From Planctomycetia bacterium (GTDB lineage: Bacteria > Planctomycetota > Planctomycetia > Pirellulales > PNKZ01), in contig JAIOPP010000137.1 of the NCBI GenBank assembly GCA_021413845.1, forward strand, positions 1 to 64,000: DNA of 64,000 nucleotides. The letters run 5' to 3'. The translations under genes and the position numbers were made by a program. Shown here one piece after another: positions 25,423-33,722 of the stretch (within the stretch, counting starts at the first letter, position 1; every line of letters starts with the position of its first letter). The notes under the pieces were generated by a model. It ran no database searches. It was not told the origin of the DNA and saw nothing but the letters and a program-made list of their open reading frames with translations.

Positions 25423-26193
25423 TTAGCGGACTACGATGCCGGAGTAGATCGTGCGTCGGCCGGTGGGTGTTTCGAGCACCAGAGCGCCGTCGGGAGCGAT
25501 GCCCGTGCAGAGGCCGGTCACCCGCTCGTCGCCGATGGTGAGGGTCAGCGACGAACCACGTTGCGTGCAGAGTTCGTCGGCGAGGGTCGCTAAGTCTTCG
25601 CGCTGCCGGCCGAGATCGGCGAAGGCCGTGCCGAGTGCCTCGAGCAATTCCGACAAGAGATCGGTTCGATCGAGCGGTGCGCCGACTTCGTCCGCGAGCG
25701 AAGCGACGATCGCCGCGACTTCGGGCGGAGCGGCGGCGACGGAGTTGTTCACGTTCAAGCCGATGCCGACGATCTGGCGCCCGTCGCCGAGCGCTTCGAC
25801 GAGAATGCCCGCGAGCTTGCGCGGGCCGAGATAAACGTCGTTCGGCCAATGGATACCGACGGCGGGACTCGGCAGATGCCGCGTCACGACTTCTACGAGC
25901 GCCGTCGCCGCGGCCAGCGGCACCATGCTCGCATAGCGCTGCGCGATGCCGAACCGCGCCGGATCGATGAGCAAGCTCCACGCCAGGCTCCCCGCGCCGG
26001 TCCACCAACGGTTGCTGCCGCGCCCGCGGCCGGCCGTTTGCTCTTCGGCGATCGCGAGCAAGCCGACGTCTTTATGAAGGTCCCCGGCACGACGACGCGC
26101 GACGTCGTTCGTCGAGTCGACGGTGCGCGCGTAGTCGACTTCGGCGATGAACGTCGGCAACCGCAAGCGAGATGGATCGAGATCGAAAGACAT
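25423..26193 (-). CDS. birA: Biotin--[acetyl-CoA carboxylase] ligase
   Basis: A 256-residue group I biotin protein ligase without an N-terminal DNA-binding domain. TVDSTNDVARR (about 24-34) and the biotinyl-AMP loop GRGRGSNRWWTGAG (about 57-70) are clear. WPNDVYLGPRKLAGIL contains the conserved Lys, and a C-terminal SH3-like subdomain ends the protein. It attaches biotin to carboxylase carrier proteins and cannot act as the biotin repressor because it lacks the HTH. It is the last gene of a minus-strand run with ftr 37 bases upstream. Confidence 0.94.
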   Translation of the reverse strand: MSFDLDPSRLRLPTFIAEVDYARTVDSTNDVARRRAGDLHKDVGLLAIAEEQTAGRGRGSNRWWTGAGSLAWSLLIDPARFGIAQRYASMVPLAAATALVEVVTRHLPSPAVGIHWPNDVYLGPRKLAGILVEALGDGRQIVGIGLNVNNSVAAAPPEVAAIVASLADEVGAPLDRTDLLSELLEALGTAFADLGRQREDLATLADELCTQRGSSLTLTIGDERVTGLCTGIAPDGALVLETPTGRRTIYSGIVVR

Positions 26194-26230
26194 GCGCAGG
26201 GCAGCGACCGGGGACTAAGCCGCAGCGGCA

Positions 26231-27190
26231 CTAAGCAGGGACCGGCTGCTTCTCGGGATGCAGATAGATGAAGCTCTTGCCGAGCCGGCCGCCGTAGTTG
26301 CCGGCCGATATTTTTACGAGGCCCGGCACATCGAGCGCGGCCTCGACGGCTGCGTGGGTCGCAGCGCAAATCGTCGGTAGGTCGCGACCGTTGAGGATGA
26401 TCTCCATGACCGAAGCCACGCCCGGCGGCAGCTTCGACTTCTCGCCGAGCTTCTCGCGCAAGGTCGGGCAGAATTCCGCGTAGGTACTGGCGATCGTAAA
26501 CTTATAGCTGCTGCCGGCCTTCGAGCCGCTTCCGGCGACACCGCCGGGGAAGGGTTGGATAATGCCCGGCGTCCGCGCCGCCGCATCGCGCCCGCGGCAA
26601 GCCGCTTCGAGCGCTGCGTCGACGGAGCTGCCGAGGAACCAGAGGTTGCCTCCCATCAAGCCGTCGCGATAGCCGAAGCGACGGTCGAGCGCAAACTCGC
26701 CGCCGAGAATCGGCACGACCCATACCGGCCGGCCGTGGCGCACGTCGCGAAACTGATGGTGGTCGCCGAAGTAAGCGATCTTGCGACCGAGCTTGAAATA
26801 CTCCGTCGACTCCGGCGCGGTCTCCACCAAATTGAAGCAGGCCGTCGTCGGGCACGTAAGCACGTTCTGGCTCAGCCGCACCAACAGCGAACGCTCCAAG
26901 CGCGCAGCGCGGTCTTTATGAAACCGCGGCACATGGAACTGCACGATCGCGCCGGGCCGGCCGTCGGGAGTGTTAAACGATTCATCGCCGCCGGGCCCGA
27001 CGTAGCGATCCAAGCCCGCCTCGCAATCGCAGAGGATCGTGCTCGAGGCGTTCCCCGTCGCCGCTTGCACGGCATGGTCGAGCCACGTCCGATCGCGGGC
27101 CGTGATCAACACCTCGGCGTAGATGCTGCGGAACGCCTCGGCGTAGGTGTCGTCGACGAGGGATGCGAAGCGAGCAGGATCGACCGGCAT
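26231..27190 (-). CDS. ftr: Formylmethanofuran--tetrahydromethanopterin N-formyltransferase
   Basis: A 319-residue protein that moves the formyl group between formylmethanofuran (or its bacterial analogue) and tetrahydromethanopterin, a step of archaeal-type C1 metabolism also used by methylotrophs and planctomycetes. Family blocks: ILCDCEAGLDR (52-62), GGNLWFLG (180-187), PGIIQPFPGGVAGSGSKAGS (208-227) and a C-terminal KISAGNYGGRLGKSF. The start ATG at 27190 was chosen because upstream in-frame sequence consists of low-complexity repeat. It sits in an operon with 5-formyl-THF cyclo-ligase (94 bases upstream) and birA (37 bases downstream). The partner fhc and mch genes are not in the window. 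Confidence 0.95.
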   Translation of the reverse strand: MPVDPARFASLVDDTYAEAFRSIYAEVLITARDRTWLDHAVQAATGNASSTILCDCEAGLDRYVGPGGDESFNTPDGRPGAIVQFHVPRFHKDRAARLERSLLVRLSQNVLTCPTTACFNLVETAPESTEYFKLGRKIAYFGDHHQFRDVRHGRPVWVVPILGGEFALDRRFGYRDGLMGGNLWFLGSSVDAALEAACRGRDAAARTPGIIQPFPGGVAGSGSKAGSSYKFTIASTYAEFCPTLREKLGEKSKLPPGVASVMEIILNGRDLPTICAATHAAVEAALDVPGLVKISAGNYGGRLGKSFIYLHPEKQPVPA

Positions 27191-27210
27191 GGGAGAAGGG
27201 GCCAGAGAAA

Positions 27211-27250
27211 GTGGTCGGTGGTCAGTGGTCGGTGGTCGGTGGTCGGTGGA
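27211..27250. repeat. GGTCGGTGGTCAGTGG tandem repeat
   Basis: Four to five tandem GGTCGGT/GGTCAGT units in the 94-base gap between the cyclo-ligase and ftr genes, just upstream of the ftr start. They are the reverse complement of the tract near 558-584. In the transcript this would be a G/U-rich leader segment that could influence ftr translation. Confidence 0.65.
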
Positions 27251-27284
27251 GTCGACCATCCGCCAACGCTTCGATGCCGGACGC

Positions 27285-27944
27285 TTACCCGTTGCGGGTC
27301 GGCATTTGGCGGTTGTAGATCGTCGCTTCCGTGATGATCTTGTCCATATAGATGTCGTGCGCGGCGGTCGGGATCTCGGGGAACATCTGGCACTCGAACG
27401 CCAGCGCGACGAGCGGGCAGTCCATGCGCGAGTGTTCGAGCAGCTTGTCGTAGTAGCCGAAGCCGTGACCGGTGCGAGCGCCGCGGGCGTCGAACGCCAC
27501 GCCCGGCACCATGATCAGGTCGAGCTCTTCAGGGCGAATCTTCTTCGCCGGCAGATCGCGGAGGTCGGCCCGAGGCTCGAGAATCTTATACATGCCGATC
27601 GCCAACTCGTTCATATCTTCCAAGAGGAAGAGGTCGAGCATGCCGTCTTCGCGGCACCACGGCACGACGATCCGCTTGCCGTGCGTCAGGGCCGTGGCGA
27701 GGTAGTGCCGCGTGCGGACTTCGCTGCGCACATCGACGTAGTACATCACGGTCTTCGCGGCTGCATACTCGGGCAAAGCGACGAACTTCTCGCAGATTCC
27801 GCGGCTCAACTCGTCCTTGTTTTCCAGCGCACCCCGGGCCGCATGGGCCTGTTCGCGAATCACCTTCTTGCGGGCGTGCATCTCGTCGGCCGAGGCCTGA
27901 GCGGAAGGGTTGCTGGTGTTTGAGGCGAGTTGATCGGTCGTCAT
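27285..27944 (-). CDS. 5-formyltetrahydrofolate cyclo-ligase
   Basis: A 219-residue protein. The family signature PGVAFDARGARTGHGFGYYD (about 147-166) is clear, and the N-terminus has K/R-rich ATP-binding residues (HARKKVIREQAHAAR). The enzyme converts 5-formyl-THF to methenyl-THF with ATP. GGAGA just before the ATG at 27944 supports this start. It is the first gene of a minus-strand operon with ftr and birA, placing folate-linked and methanopterin-linked C1 enzymes side by side. The N-terminal 22 residues are a Ser/Ala/Asn-rich extension. Confidence 0.93.
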   Translation of the reverse strand: MTTDQLASNTSNPSAQASADEMHARKKVIREQAHAARGALENKDELSRGICEKFVALPEYAAAKTVMYYVDVRSEVRTRHYLATALTHGKRIVVPWCREDGMLDLFLLEDMNELAIGMYKILEPRADLRDLPAKKIRPEELDLIMVPGVAFDARGARTGHGFGYYDKLLEHSRMDCPLVALAFECQMFPEIPTAAHDIYMDKIITEATIYNRQMPTRNG

Positions 27945-28131
27945 CCTTGCTCTCCGGTTCGGGTTGCGTTCCGTAATGGCCGGCGGAGCGAATCGAGTTG
28001 CCGGCACGCGAGTGCTATCGTAGCGAAAACGGCACGCTTGGCAATCTCTAGAGCTCGTTGTCGGTGCTGAAGCACTCTCGGCCAGCCGGCCATTTTGCGG
28101 CTCGCGCGCGTCGGCAGATCGTCGTTCGATC

Positions 28132-28160
28132 TTGACCGAAAAACTTCGCCCCACTAATTA
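28132..28160 (+). promoter_or_regulatory. Sigma-70 type promoter for the outer-membrane protein gene
   Basis: TTGACC (28132-28137), a 17-base spacer and TAATTA (28155-28160), about 68 bases before the ATG at 28228. Good spacing and base composition make it a likely promoter. Confidence 0.55.
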
Positions 28161-28227
28161 AGTTGCCCCAATCCTCATTTATTACCGCAAATTCAGTTGC
28201 TCGCGGTCTCTCAACCCCTTGTTCGCC

Positions 28228-29418
28228 ATGCCACGGCTCGTGAAAAACTCGACGCCTCGCATTGCCCCTGCGGCGACTCGTTGCCGGTGGCCGTGGTTGT
28301 TCGTCGTTGCCTTGTCGCTGTTGCCCTCAATCGCCTGGGCACAGCGCGTGCAATTTCCCTCGACCACACCGGCGAGTCCGTTCAGCAGCGCCGCTCCGCA
28401 AAGCTCGTTCACGCCCGCCACTCCCACGCCGACCTACTCGGCTCCATCGGTAACGAACCCTTACTCGGCTCCGCTCCCCGGCACACAGGCTCCCTCGCTG
28501 ACACCGGCGTGGGATCCTTACGCGATGCCCGGCTCGGCGGCCACGCCTCCTCCGGCGCTGCAACCCTACGGTTACCAACCGGCGAACCCGCAACTGGGAT
28601 ATCCGTTTCAAGATTGGTCGGCCCCTTCGACGAAGCTTGTGCAAAACTTGGGGATGCGCTACACCTGGATCAATCGCGGCGGCAACGGCACGGATAATTT
28701 CGGGATCGAAGATCTCGACTTTTGGGCTTCGTTGGCGTTCCCGTTTTTCCACAACGTGAACATCGCGCCGATCTTGTTCACGCCCGGCTTCAACTTTCAT
28801 TTCCTTCAAGGCCCGAGCTCTACGCCGGCGCGCGATCTGCCGGGCACCACGTACGATGCGTTCGGTCAGTTGAGTTGGAAGCCGCAGTTCAACGAACGGT
28901 TCGGGGCCGATCTCGCGCTGAGCGTCGGCGTCTACTCCGACTTCTCGTACACCGACCACACGAGCATCCGGATCCTCGGCCGAGGTGTCGGCACTTGGCA
29001 GTTCAACCCGCAATGGCAAGGGGTGTTGGGAGTCGTCTATCTCGATCGGTTGGATATCAAAATCTTGCCTGCGGCCGGATTTATTTGGAAGCCGCACGAC
29101 GACGCGAAGTTCGAGCTGCTCTTTCCGCAGCCGAAGCTCTCGCAACGCATTACGAACTACGGCACCTACGAATTGTGGGGCTACCTCGGCGGCGAATACG
29201 GCGGCGGTCAGTGGTCGATCACGCATGCCAACGGCTCGCACGACGTCGTCAACTACAACGACTTCCGCGTCTATCTCGGGATCGAAGCGATCGGCCCGCG
29301 GTTGCGCGGCCACGCGGAAATCGGCTATGTCTTCCATCGCGAAATCCTCTATCTCAACAGTCCTCCTAAACTCGACTTGAGCGACAGCATCATGCTGCGC
29401 GCCGGCGTCAGTTACTAA
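28228..29418 (+). CDS. Secreted outer-membrane beta-barrel-like protein, paralogue 1
   Basis: A 396-residue protein. Signal peptide with cleavage after SIAWA (residues 1-38), a Pro/Ser/Thr-rich linker to about 130, then a beta-rich domain with alternating aromatic residues ending in an aromatic residue (AGVSY), as in outer-membrane barrels. Blocks such as RGVGTWQFNPQWQGVLGVVY and YLGGEYGGGQWSI recur in the next gene. It resembles the DUF6268 type of planctomycete barrel proteins, though this is from memory and unverified. The ATG at 28228 is preferred to a TTG 9 bases earlier. A good promoter precedes it. Confidence 0.8.
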   Translation: MPRLVKNSTPRIAPAATRCRWPWLFVVALSLLPSIAWAQRVQFPSTTPASPFSSAAPQSSFTPATPTPTYSAPSVTNPYSAPLPGTQAPSLTPAWDPYAMPGSAATPPPALQPYGYQPANPQLGYPFQDWSAPSTKLVQNLGMRYTWINRGGNGTDNFGIEDLDFWASLAFPFFHNVNIAPILFTPGFNFHFLQGPSSTPARDLPGTTYDAFGQLSWKPQFNERFGADLALSVGVYSDFSYTDHTSIRILGRGVGTWQFNPQWQGVLGVVYLDRLDIKILPAAGFIWKPHDDAKFELLFPQPKLSQRITNYGTYELWGYLGGEYGGGQWSITHANGSHDVVNYNDFRVYLGIEAIGPRLRGHAEIGYVFHREILYLNSPPKLDLSDSIMLRAGVSY

Positions 29419-29435
29419 TTCGGAAGACTCAACCG

Positions 29436-30689
29436 GTGGACTGTCGCACAGCTATCCTTGCAGATGCGACATTCGCGAACGGCAGCCGCGCGGGCAAAGC
29501 CGTGCGATGCGTCGGTCTAAGAATTTGCGTCGCGATCATGCTTGCGCTCGCCATGAGTGCCGCAGCGAACGGGCAATTGTCCGGCCCGCCGATGCAGTTG
29601 CCGACGCATTCGGCGTTTCGCGAAGACGCCAAGCCGGGGGTCGCGCGGCTCTATGATCTTCCCTCGGTGCAAGGCGAAACCACAACGACTCCGAAGCCGC
29701 TCCCGCGTGCGCCGGTGATCGCCTCGCCGGCGACTCCCCGACTGTTCGCTCCGACGTTCAACGTGGCCTTAGCGCCACCTTCGGTCGACCAGCGCGACTA
29801 TGTGCCGAATCCTCCTTACGCCACCTCGCCCCTCACATCGCCGGAGATTCCGCTGATGGCGCCGGTGGAGACGCCGCTGTTCAGTTGGCGACCGTCGCAC
29901 ATCCCCGAGGGGGCGAAGACGGGCATCTTTCAACAAAGCCTGTTTCGCACAACCTATCTGCCGCGCATCGGTGCCGACGGCTTCGGCATGACGAGCCTCA
30001 CGAAGCAATTCACGTTCGCCCTGCCGCCGTTTATTTCCGGTTCGCCGATCTTGGTCTCGCCGAGTTACACGACGCACTTCCTCGACGGGCCGGCGCCGAT
30101 CGACGTGCCGCCGCATCTGATCGACGGCGAAATCGAATTCCGCTACATGAAGCAAGCGACCCCCAGGCTCGGCATCGATATTTCGGTAGCGCCGAGCTAC
30201 TACGGCGACGGTCATAACAAAACGAGCGACGCTTGGCGTGTGACGGGCCGAGCACTCGGCGCTTGGAGTTGGAACGAACGCTGGCAGATCGTCTTCGGCG
30301 GCGTTTATACCGGGCGCAGCGACTTCCCGGCGGTTCCGGTGGCCGGAGCCATCTGGAAACCTGCGAGCGACATCCGCATCGAAGCGATCTTTCCTCGGCC
30401 GCGCGCGTATTTCCGGCCGTTCGTGAACGGTACGATCGAGCATTGGGTTTACCTCGGCGGAGAGTATGGCGGCAACACTTGGGCCATCGAGCAACCGGGC
30501 GGCATCTCCGATAAGATGACGTATGCCGACCTCCGGCTCTTGGTCGGCTGGGAACGACGAGCTCCCCGCGGCTTCAGCGGACGCTTCGAAGCCGGTTGGG
30601 TGTTCGACCGTTCGATCGAGTTCAACAGCGGCAGCCCGGGCCTCGATCCTTCGGACACGTTGATGGTCCGCGGCGAAATGAGCTTCTAG
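29436..30689 (+). CDS. Secreted outer-membrane beta-barrel-like protein, paralogue 2
   Basis: A 417-residue product from a GTG at 29436; a second GTG at 29502 would place a signal peptide (VRCVGLRICVAIMLALAMSA) at the very N-terminus and may be the true start. The C-terminal half matches the upstream gene block by block: WNERWQIVFGGVYTGR, YLGGEYGGNTWAIEQ, DLRLLVGWE, GRFEAGWVFDRSIEF and DPSDTLMVRGEMSF, again ending in an aromatic residue. The pair looks like an old tandem duplication, with 17 bases between the genes. The function is unknown; cell-surface location is inferred. Confidence 0.78.
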   Translation: MDCRTAILADATFANGSRAGKAVRCVGLRICVAIMLALAMSAAANGQLSGPPMQLPTHSAFREDAKPGVARLYDLPSVQGETTTTPKPLPRAPVIASPATPRLFAPTFNVALAPPSVDQRDYVPNPPYATSPLTSPEIPLMAPVETPLFSWRPSHIPEGAKTGIFQQSLFRTTYLPRIGADGFGMTSLTKQFTFALPPFISGSPILVSPSYTTHFLDGPAPIDVPPHLIDGEIEFRYMKQATPRLGIDISVAPSYYGDGHNKTSDAWRVTGRALGAWSWNERWQIVFGGVYTGRSDFPAVPVAGAIWKPASDIRIEAIFPRPRAYFRPFVNGTIEHWVYLGGEYGGNTWAIEQPGGISDKMTYADLRLLVGWERRAPRGFSGRFEAGWVFDRSIEFNSGSPGLDPSDTLMVRGEMSF

Positions 30690-30711
30690 GGTCTCTCATT
30701 CCACGGTCGCT

Positions 30712-31611
30712 ATGCTTTCCATCCGCATCCTGACGCCGGCCGACATCCCGCTCGGCATGCGTTTGAAAGAACTCGCCGGCTGGAACCAGACGGAAGCCGA
30801 TTGGCGCCGGCATCTCGCGCTGGAGTCGGCCGGCTGCTTCGTCGGCTGCTGGAACGGCACGCCGGCCGCAACCTTGGCGACGACGGTCTTCGGCGGGGAC
30901 GCAGTCGCCGGCAGTAGCGCCTGGATCGCGATGGTCCTGACCGATCCCGACTTTCGCCGGCGCGGCATTGCCAACGCCTTGCTCGAACACGCGATCGAAA
31001 CCTTGGAGCGACGCGGCGCGACGTCGATCTGGCTCGATGCCACGGAGATGGGCCAGCCCGTCTATGAGAAACTCGGCTTCCGGACGCAGTTCCAGCTCAC
31101 GCGCCGGCGCGGGATCGCACAAGCGATCGAATCCGCCGGCGACGGAGTCGCCCTCCGACCGATGACCGCCGAGGAACTCGCCGGGGGCGAAGTCGCCGAT
31201 CTCGATCGGGCTGCGACCGGTGCCGATCGTCTATCGTTGCTGGCCTCGCTCCGCGACGGGCTGCCCGAAGCAGCCGTGACGGCGATGAGCGACCCGCGCG
31301 AAGTTACGGCCGTGCTCGGCTTCGGGCTCGCGCGCTCGGGGAGCCGAGCGACTCAGGTCGGCCCCGTGATCGCGCGCACCGAGGCGGTCGGACGCGCGCT
31401 GCTGGCATTCGCCGTTCGGCAGTTCGCCGGCCGTGAGATCTTGATCGATGTGCCCGATCGGAACGAGGCAGCCAACCGCTTCCTCCAGCAGGCCGGAGTG
31501 GTGCCGGAGCGTGCTTTTTATCGAATGGTACGAAAATCTCCGAAATGTGAAGTTGCATACGAGTACAGGGAGTCGGAGGTCTGGGCGAGCGCAGGGCCGG
31601 AGTATGGGTAA
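30712..31611 (+). CDS. GNAT family N-acetyltransferase
   Basis: A 299-residue protein. The N-terminal GNAT domain (about 1-135) has the acetyl-CoA motif WIAMVLTDPDFRRRGIANAL with R-R-R-G-I-A, followed by VYEKLGFRTQF. Residues 140-299 form a second, weaker GNAT-like domain (as in two-domain GNATs), with RALLAFAVRQFAG and a VPDRNEAANRFLQQAG segment. The acceptor substrate is unknown. It starts 22 bases after the barrel gene, so it may be cotranscribed with the barrel pair without an obvious functional link. Confidence 0.86.
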   Translation: MLSIRILTPADIPLGMRLKELAGWNQTEADWRRHLALESAGCFVGCWNGTPAATLATTVFGGDAVAGSSAWIAMVLTDPDFRRRGIANALLEHAIETLERRGATSIWLDATEMGQPVYEKLGFRTQFQLTRRRGIAQAIESAGDGVALRPMTAEELAGGEVADLDRAATGADRLSLLASLRDGLPEAAVTAMSDPREVTAVLGFGLARSGSRATQVGPVIARTEAVGRALLAFAVRQFAGREILIDVPDRNEAANRFLQQAGVVPERAFYRMVRKSPKCEVAYEYRESEVWASAGPEYG

Positions 31612-31693
31612 ACTGCGTCACTGTCTGCGTCGGGTTGTGTCGGCCAGCGTACGACCCTAACGATTACAAATATCTAGGTAAACTGCGTGGAGT

Positions 31694-31721
31694 TTGACAC
31701 CGCCTCATCGAACGCTAAAAG
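31694..31721 (+). promoter_or_regulatory. Possible promoter of the Tat-type micro-peptide gene
   Basis: TTGACA (31694-31699), a 16-base spacer and TAAAAG (31716-31721), about 67 bases before the ATG at 31788. The -35 is perfect and the -10 is poor. Confidence 0.4.
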
Positions 31722-31787
31722 TAAGCCAACCCAGATGCCGCTCGTTTCCGTTTCGCGGCATCGATTTGTGCTTAAAGGAGTTGGAAT

Positions 31788-31931
31788 ATGGATCGTAATC
31801 GTCGTTCGTTCTTGCGTCGTGCTTTGCTGGCCGTTGCCGCTGTTGCCGCGGTCGGTGCCGTGACGACGCAAGCCAAGGTTGCCGAAGCTCGCTGCCGTCG
31901 CCGCCGTTGCAAGTCGGGCGGCTGCTGCTAA
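31788..31931 (+). CDS. 47-residue Tat-signal, Cys/Arg-rich peptide
   Basis: A very small gene of unknown function. AAAGGAG (31774-31780) lies 7 bases before the ATG, a near-ideal ribosome binding site. The product begins MDRNRRSFLRRALLAVAAVA, which matches the twin-arginine export motif (R-R-x-F-L-R/K) and is followed by a hydrophobic stretch and a VAEA cleavage-like site. The mature tail is only about 13 residues, RCRRRRCKSGGCC, with four Cys and five Arg. A perfect terminator follows. It has its own promoter-like sequence, so it appears to be an independent unit. Possible roles include a metal-binding, redox or antimicrobial peptide; none is supported beyond composition. Confidence 0.75.
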   Translation: MDRNRRSFLRRALLAVAAVAAVGAVTTQAKVAEARCRRRRCKSGGCC

Positions 31932-31962
31932 TTGCGAAGTAGACGCAATTCGAAGATATCGG

Positions 31963-31996
31963 AAGCCGCTCGTCTCCCGCGACGAGCGGCTTTTTC
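31963..31996 (+). terminator. Rho-independent terminator of the micro-peptide gene
   Basis: A 12-bp stem (31963-31974 with 31981-31992), a 6-base loop and a TTTTT run. Just before it a 7-bp inverted repeat (AATTGCG / CGCAATT, 31930-31950) overlaps the stop codon. Confidence 0.92.
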
Positions 31997-32119
31997 ATGC
32001 GCCGCGCCAACGCGAATGCCCCGTCGCCGGCGTAGTTGCTATCGCTCGTCTCAGGCCCGGCAACTAAACTTCAACGACAGCAGACCGGTTTCGTCACTAC
32101 TTCGCCGCGGCTCGTGCTC

Positions 32120-33109
32120 ATGTTTAGATTGCCTCGTTTCGGCTGGTATCCCTTCGTCGCCGTCGTGGTTTGCGCGGCGGGTGCGGCGGGGATCGCCCTC
32201 ATCGACGGCCGCTCGTCGATCGCTCCGGCCGATTCGGCTGCCGCTGCGCCTCTCAAATACGAGGCCATCCCGTTCGACGGTGCCGCGGCCTTCAAGCACC
32301 TCGAAGAACTCTGCGCCTTGGGCCCTCGCCCGAGCGGTTCGAAGGCGATGACCGCGCAGCAAGAGTTGATCGTCAAGCATTTCACCGCTTTGGGTGCCGA
32401 CGTCCGACGACAGACGTTTCAAGTCCGGCATCCGGTCGACGGCACGCCGGTCGAGATGTCGAACTTGATCATCGCCTGGAATCCCACGGCGAAAGAACGC
32501 TATCTCGTCTGCACGCATTACGATACCCGACCGTTTCCCGATCAAGACCGCGTGAACCCGCGCGGCACGTTCGTCGGCGCAAACGACGGCGGCAGCAGTT
32601 CCGCGCTCCTCATGGAGCTCGGGCGACACATGCAAGGGTTGCGAGGCAAGAACGGCGTCGACTTCATTTACTTCGACGGCGAAGAACTCGTGTTCAGCGA
32701 GACCGATCGCTACTTCCTCGGCTCCGAACATTTCGCGGCGAACTACCGCGCCGAACCGCCGGGCTATCGCTATCGCCAAGGGCTCTTGCTCGACATGGTC
32801 GGCGACGCGAACCTCGCGATCCGGCAAGAGCAGAACAGCGTCAAGCTCGCGCGCTACGTCGTCGGCGACGTCTGGGGCGCAGCGTCGCGTCTCGGAGTTC
32901 GCGAGTTCGAGCAGCGCGCCGGCCCGACCGTTCGCGACGATCATCTGCCGCTGAACGAGATCGCGCGTATTCCCACGGCCGACGTCATCGACTTCGACTA
33001 TCCCTACTGGCATACAGAAGCCGATACGCCCGACAAATGCTCCGCCGCCAGCTTGGAGAAGGTCGGGCGAGTCGTTTACGAATGGTTGCGCGCCAACGTG
33101 AATCGCTAG
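32120..33109 (+). CDS. M28 family peptidase / glutaminyl cyclase-like, membrane-anchored
   Basis: A 329-residue protein with an N-terminal transmembrane or signal segment (residues 10-28). Zinc-site residues of the M28 fold are visible: THYDTRP (132-138), GANDGGS (153-159), the FDGEE pair (185-189), LLDMVGD near 225 and YWHTEAD near 300. The pattern G-A-N-D-G-G-S with a D-M-V-G-D motif is closer to glutaminyl-peptide cyclotransferases than to aminopeptidases, so the reaction could be N-terminal pyroglutamate formation or peptide hydrolysis outside the cytoplasm. ATG 32120 was chosen because the membrane segment begins there. Confidence 0.85.
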   Translation: MFRLPRFGWYPFVAVVVCAAGAAGIALIDGRSSIAPADSAAAAPLKYEAIPFDGAAAFKHLEELCALGPRPSGSKAMTAQQELIVKHFTALGADVRRQTFQVRHPVDGTPVEMSNLIIAWNPTAKERYLVCTHYDTRPFPDQDRVNPRGTFVGANDGGSSSALLMELGRHMQGLRGKNGVDFIYFDGEELVFSETDRYFLGSEHFAANYRAEPPGYRYRQGLLLDMVGDANLAIRQEQNSVKLARYVVGDVWGAASRLGVREFEQRAGPTVRDDHLPLNEIARIPTADVIDFDYPYWHTEADTPDKCSAASLEKVGRVVYEWLRANVNR

Positions 33110-33215
33110 CGCGAGCCGGCCGTAGCAAGCGCGTGCCTTCTCGGCCGCCCGAGCCTATAATGCGGCTCCGCCGTCGCTTGTTTCTCGGCGGTGATCACAT
33201 CGCGAGATCTTCGTC

Positions 33216-33611
33216 GTGCCGTCCGTCGTGTTTTACTTGGGCGTGGCTTTGGTGCTCGTCGGCATCGGGCTCGTGTTCTTCGAGCGCCGAGGGCTCGCCG
33301 ATCCGGCGGCAGGCCCGTTCGCGCGGCAGCGCTCGGTGCGGCGCTTGCGGATCGGTTTTCAGATTCTCTTTCTCGGCGCCGCGGTCGTGGCGGGAGAAGC
33401 GATCGATCCGCGCAGCCACCCGCTGGCGTACATCAGCGATTGGATCGGAGCGGCCTTGATCGCGTTGGCTCTGTTACGGTCGGCCACGCTCGACTACATC
33501 GCCTCGCGACGGCATTGGAGCGCAGAATTGCGGCGCAGTGCGACCGAAATGGAAAAAGCTCGCGCCGAACTCCGGCAACATCTCGGGCCCGACGCGGAAG
33601 CGGTCGATTGA
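33216..33611 (+). CDS. Small membrane protein of unknown function
   Basis: A 131-residue protein from a GTG at 33216. Three hydrophobic helices are visible: about 5-22 (FYLGVALVLVGIGLVFF), 48-65 and 78-95. A basic, helical C-terminus of about 30 residues (SATEMEKARAELRQHLG) probably faces the cytoplasm. No domain was recognised. The next membrane-protein gene starts about 110 bases later on the same strand. Confidence 0.6.
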   Translation: MPSVVFYLGVALVLVGIGLVFFERRGLADPAAGPFARQRSVRRLRIGFQILFLGAAVVAGEAIDPRSHPLAYISDWIGAALIALALLRSATLDYIASRRHWSAELRRSATEMEKARAELRQHLGPDAEAVD

Positions 33612-33722
33612 CCCGCCCGGTTGCGGCAGCGTAGACTGGCTGGCATCACGATTCCCCGGCGATTCGCACCGTTCGCCACGGCCGAGGGGAGCCCGCGCCG
33701 CGATCCTTGCGATGCTTTGCTT

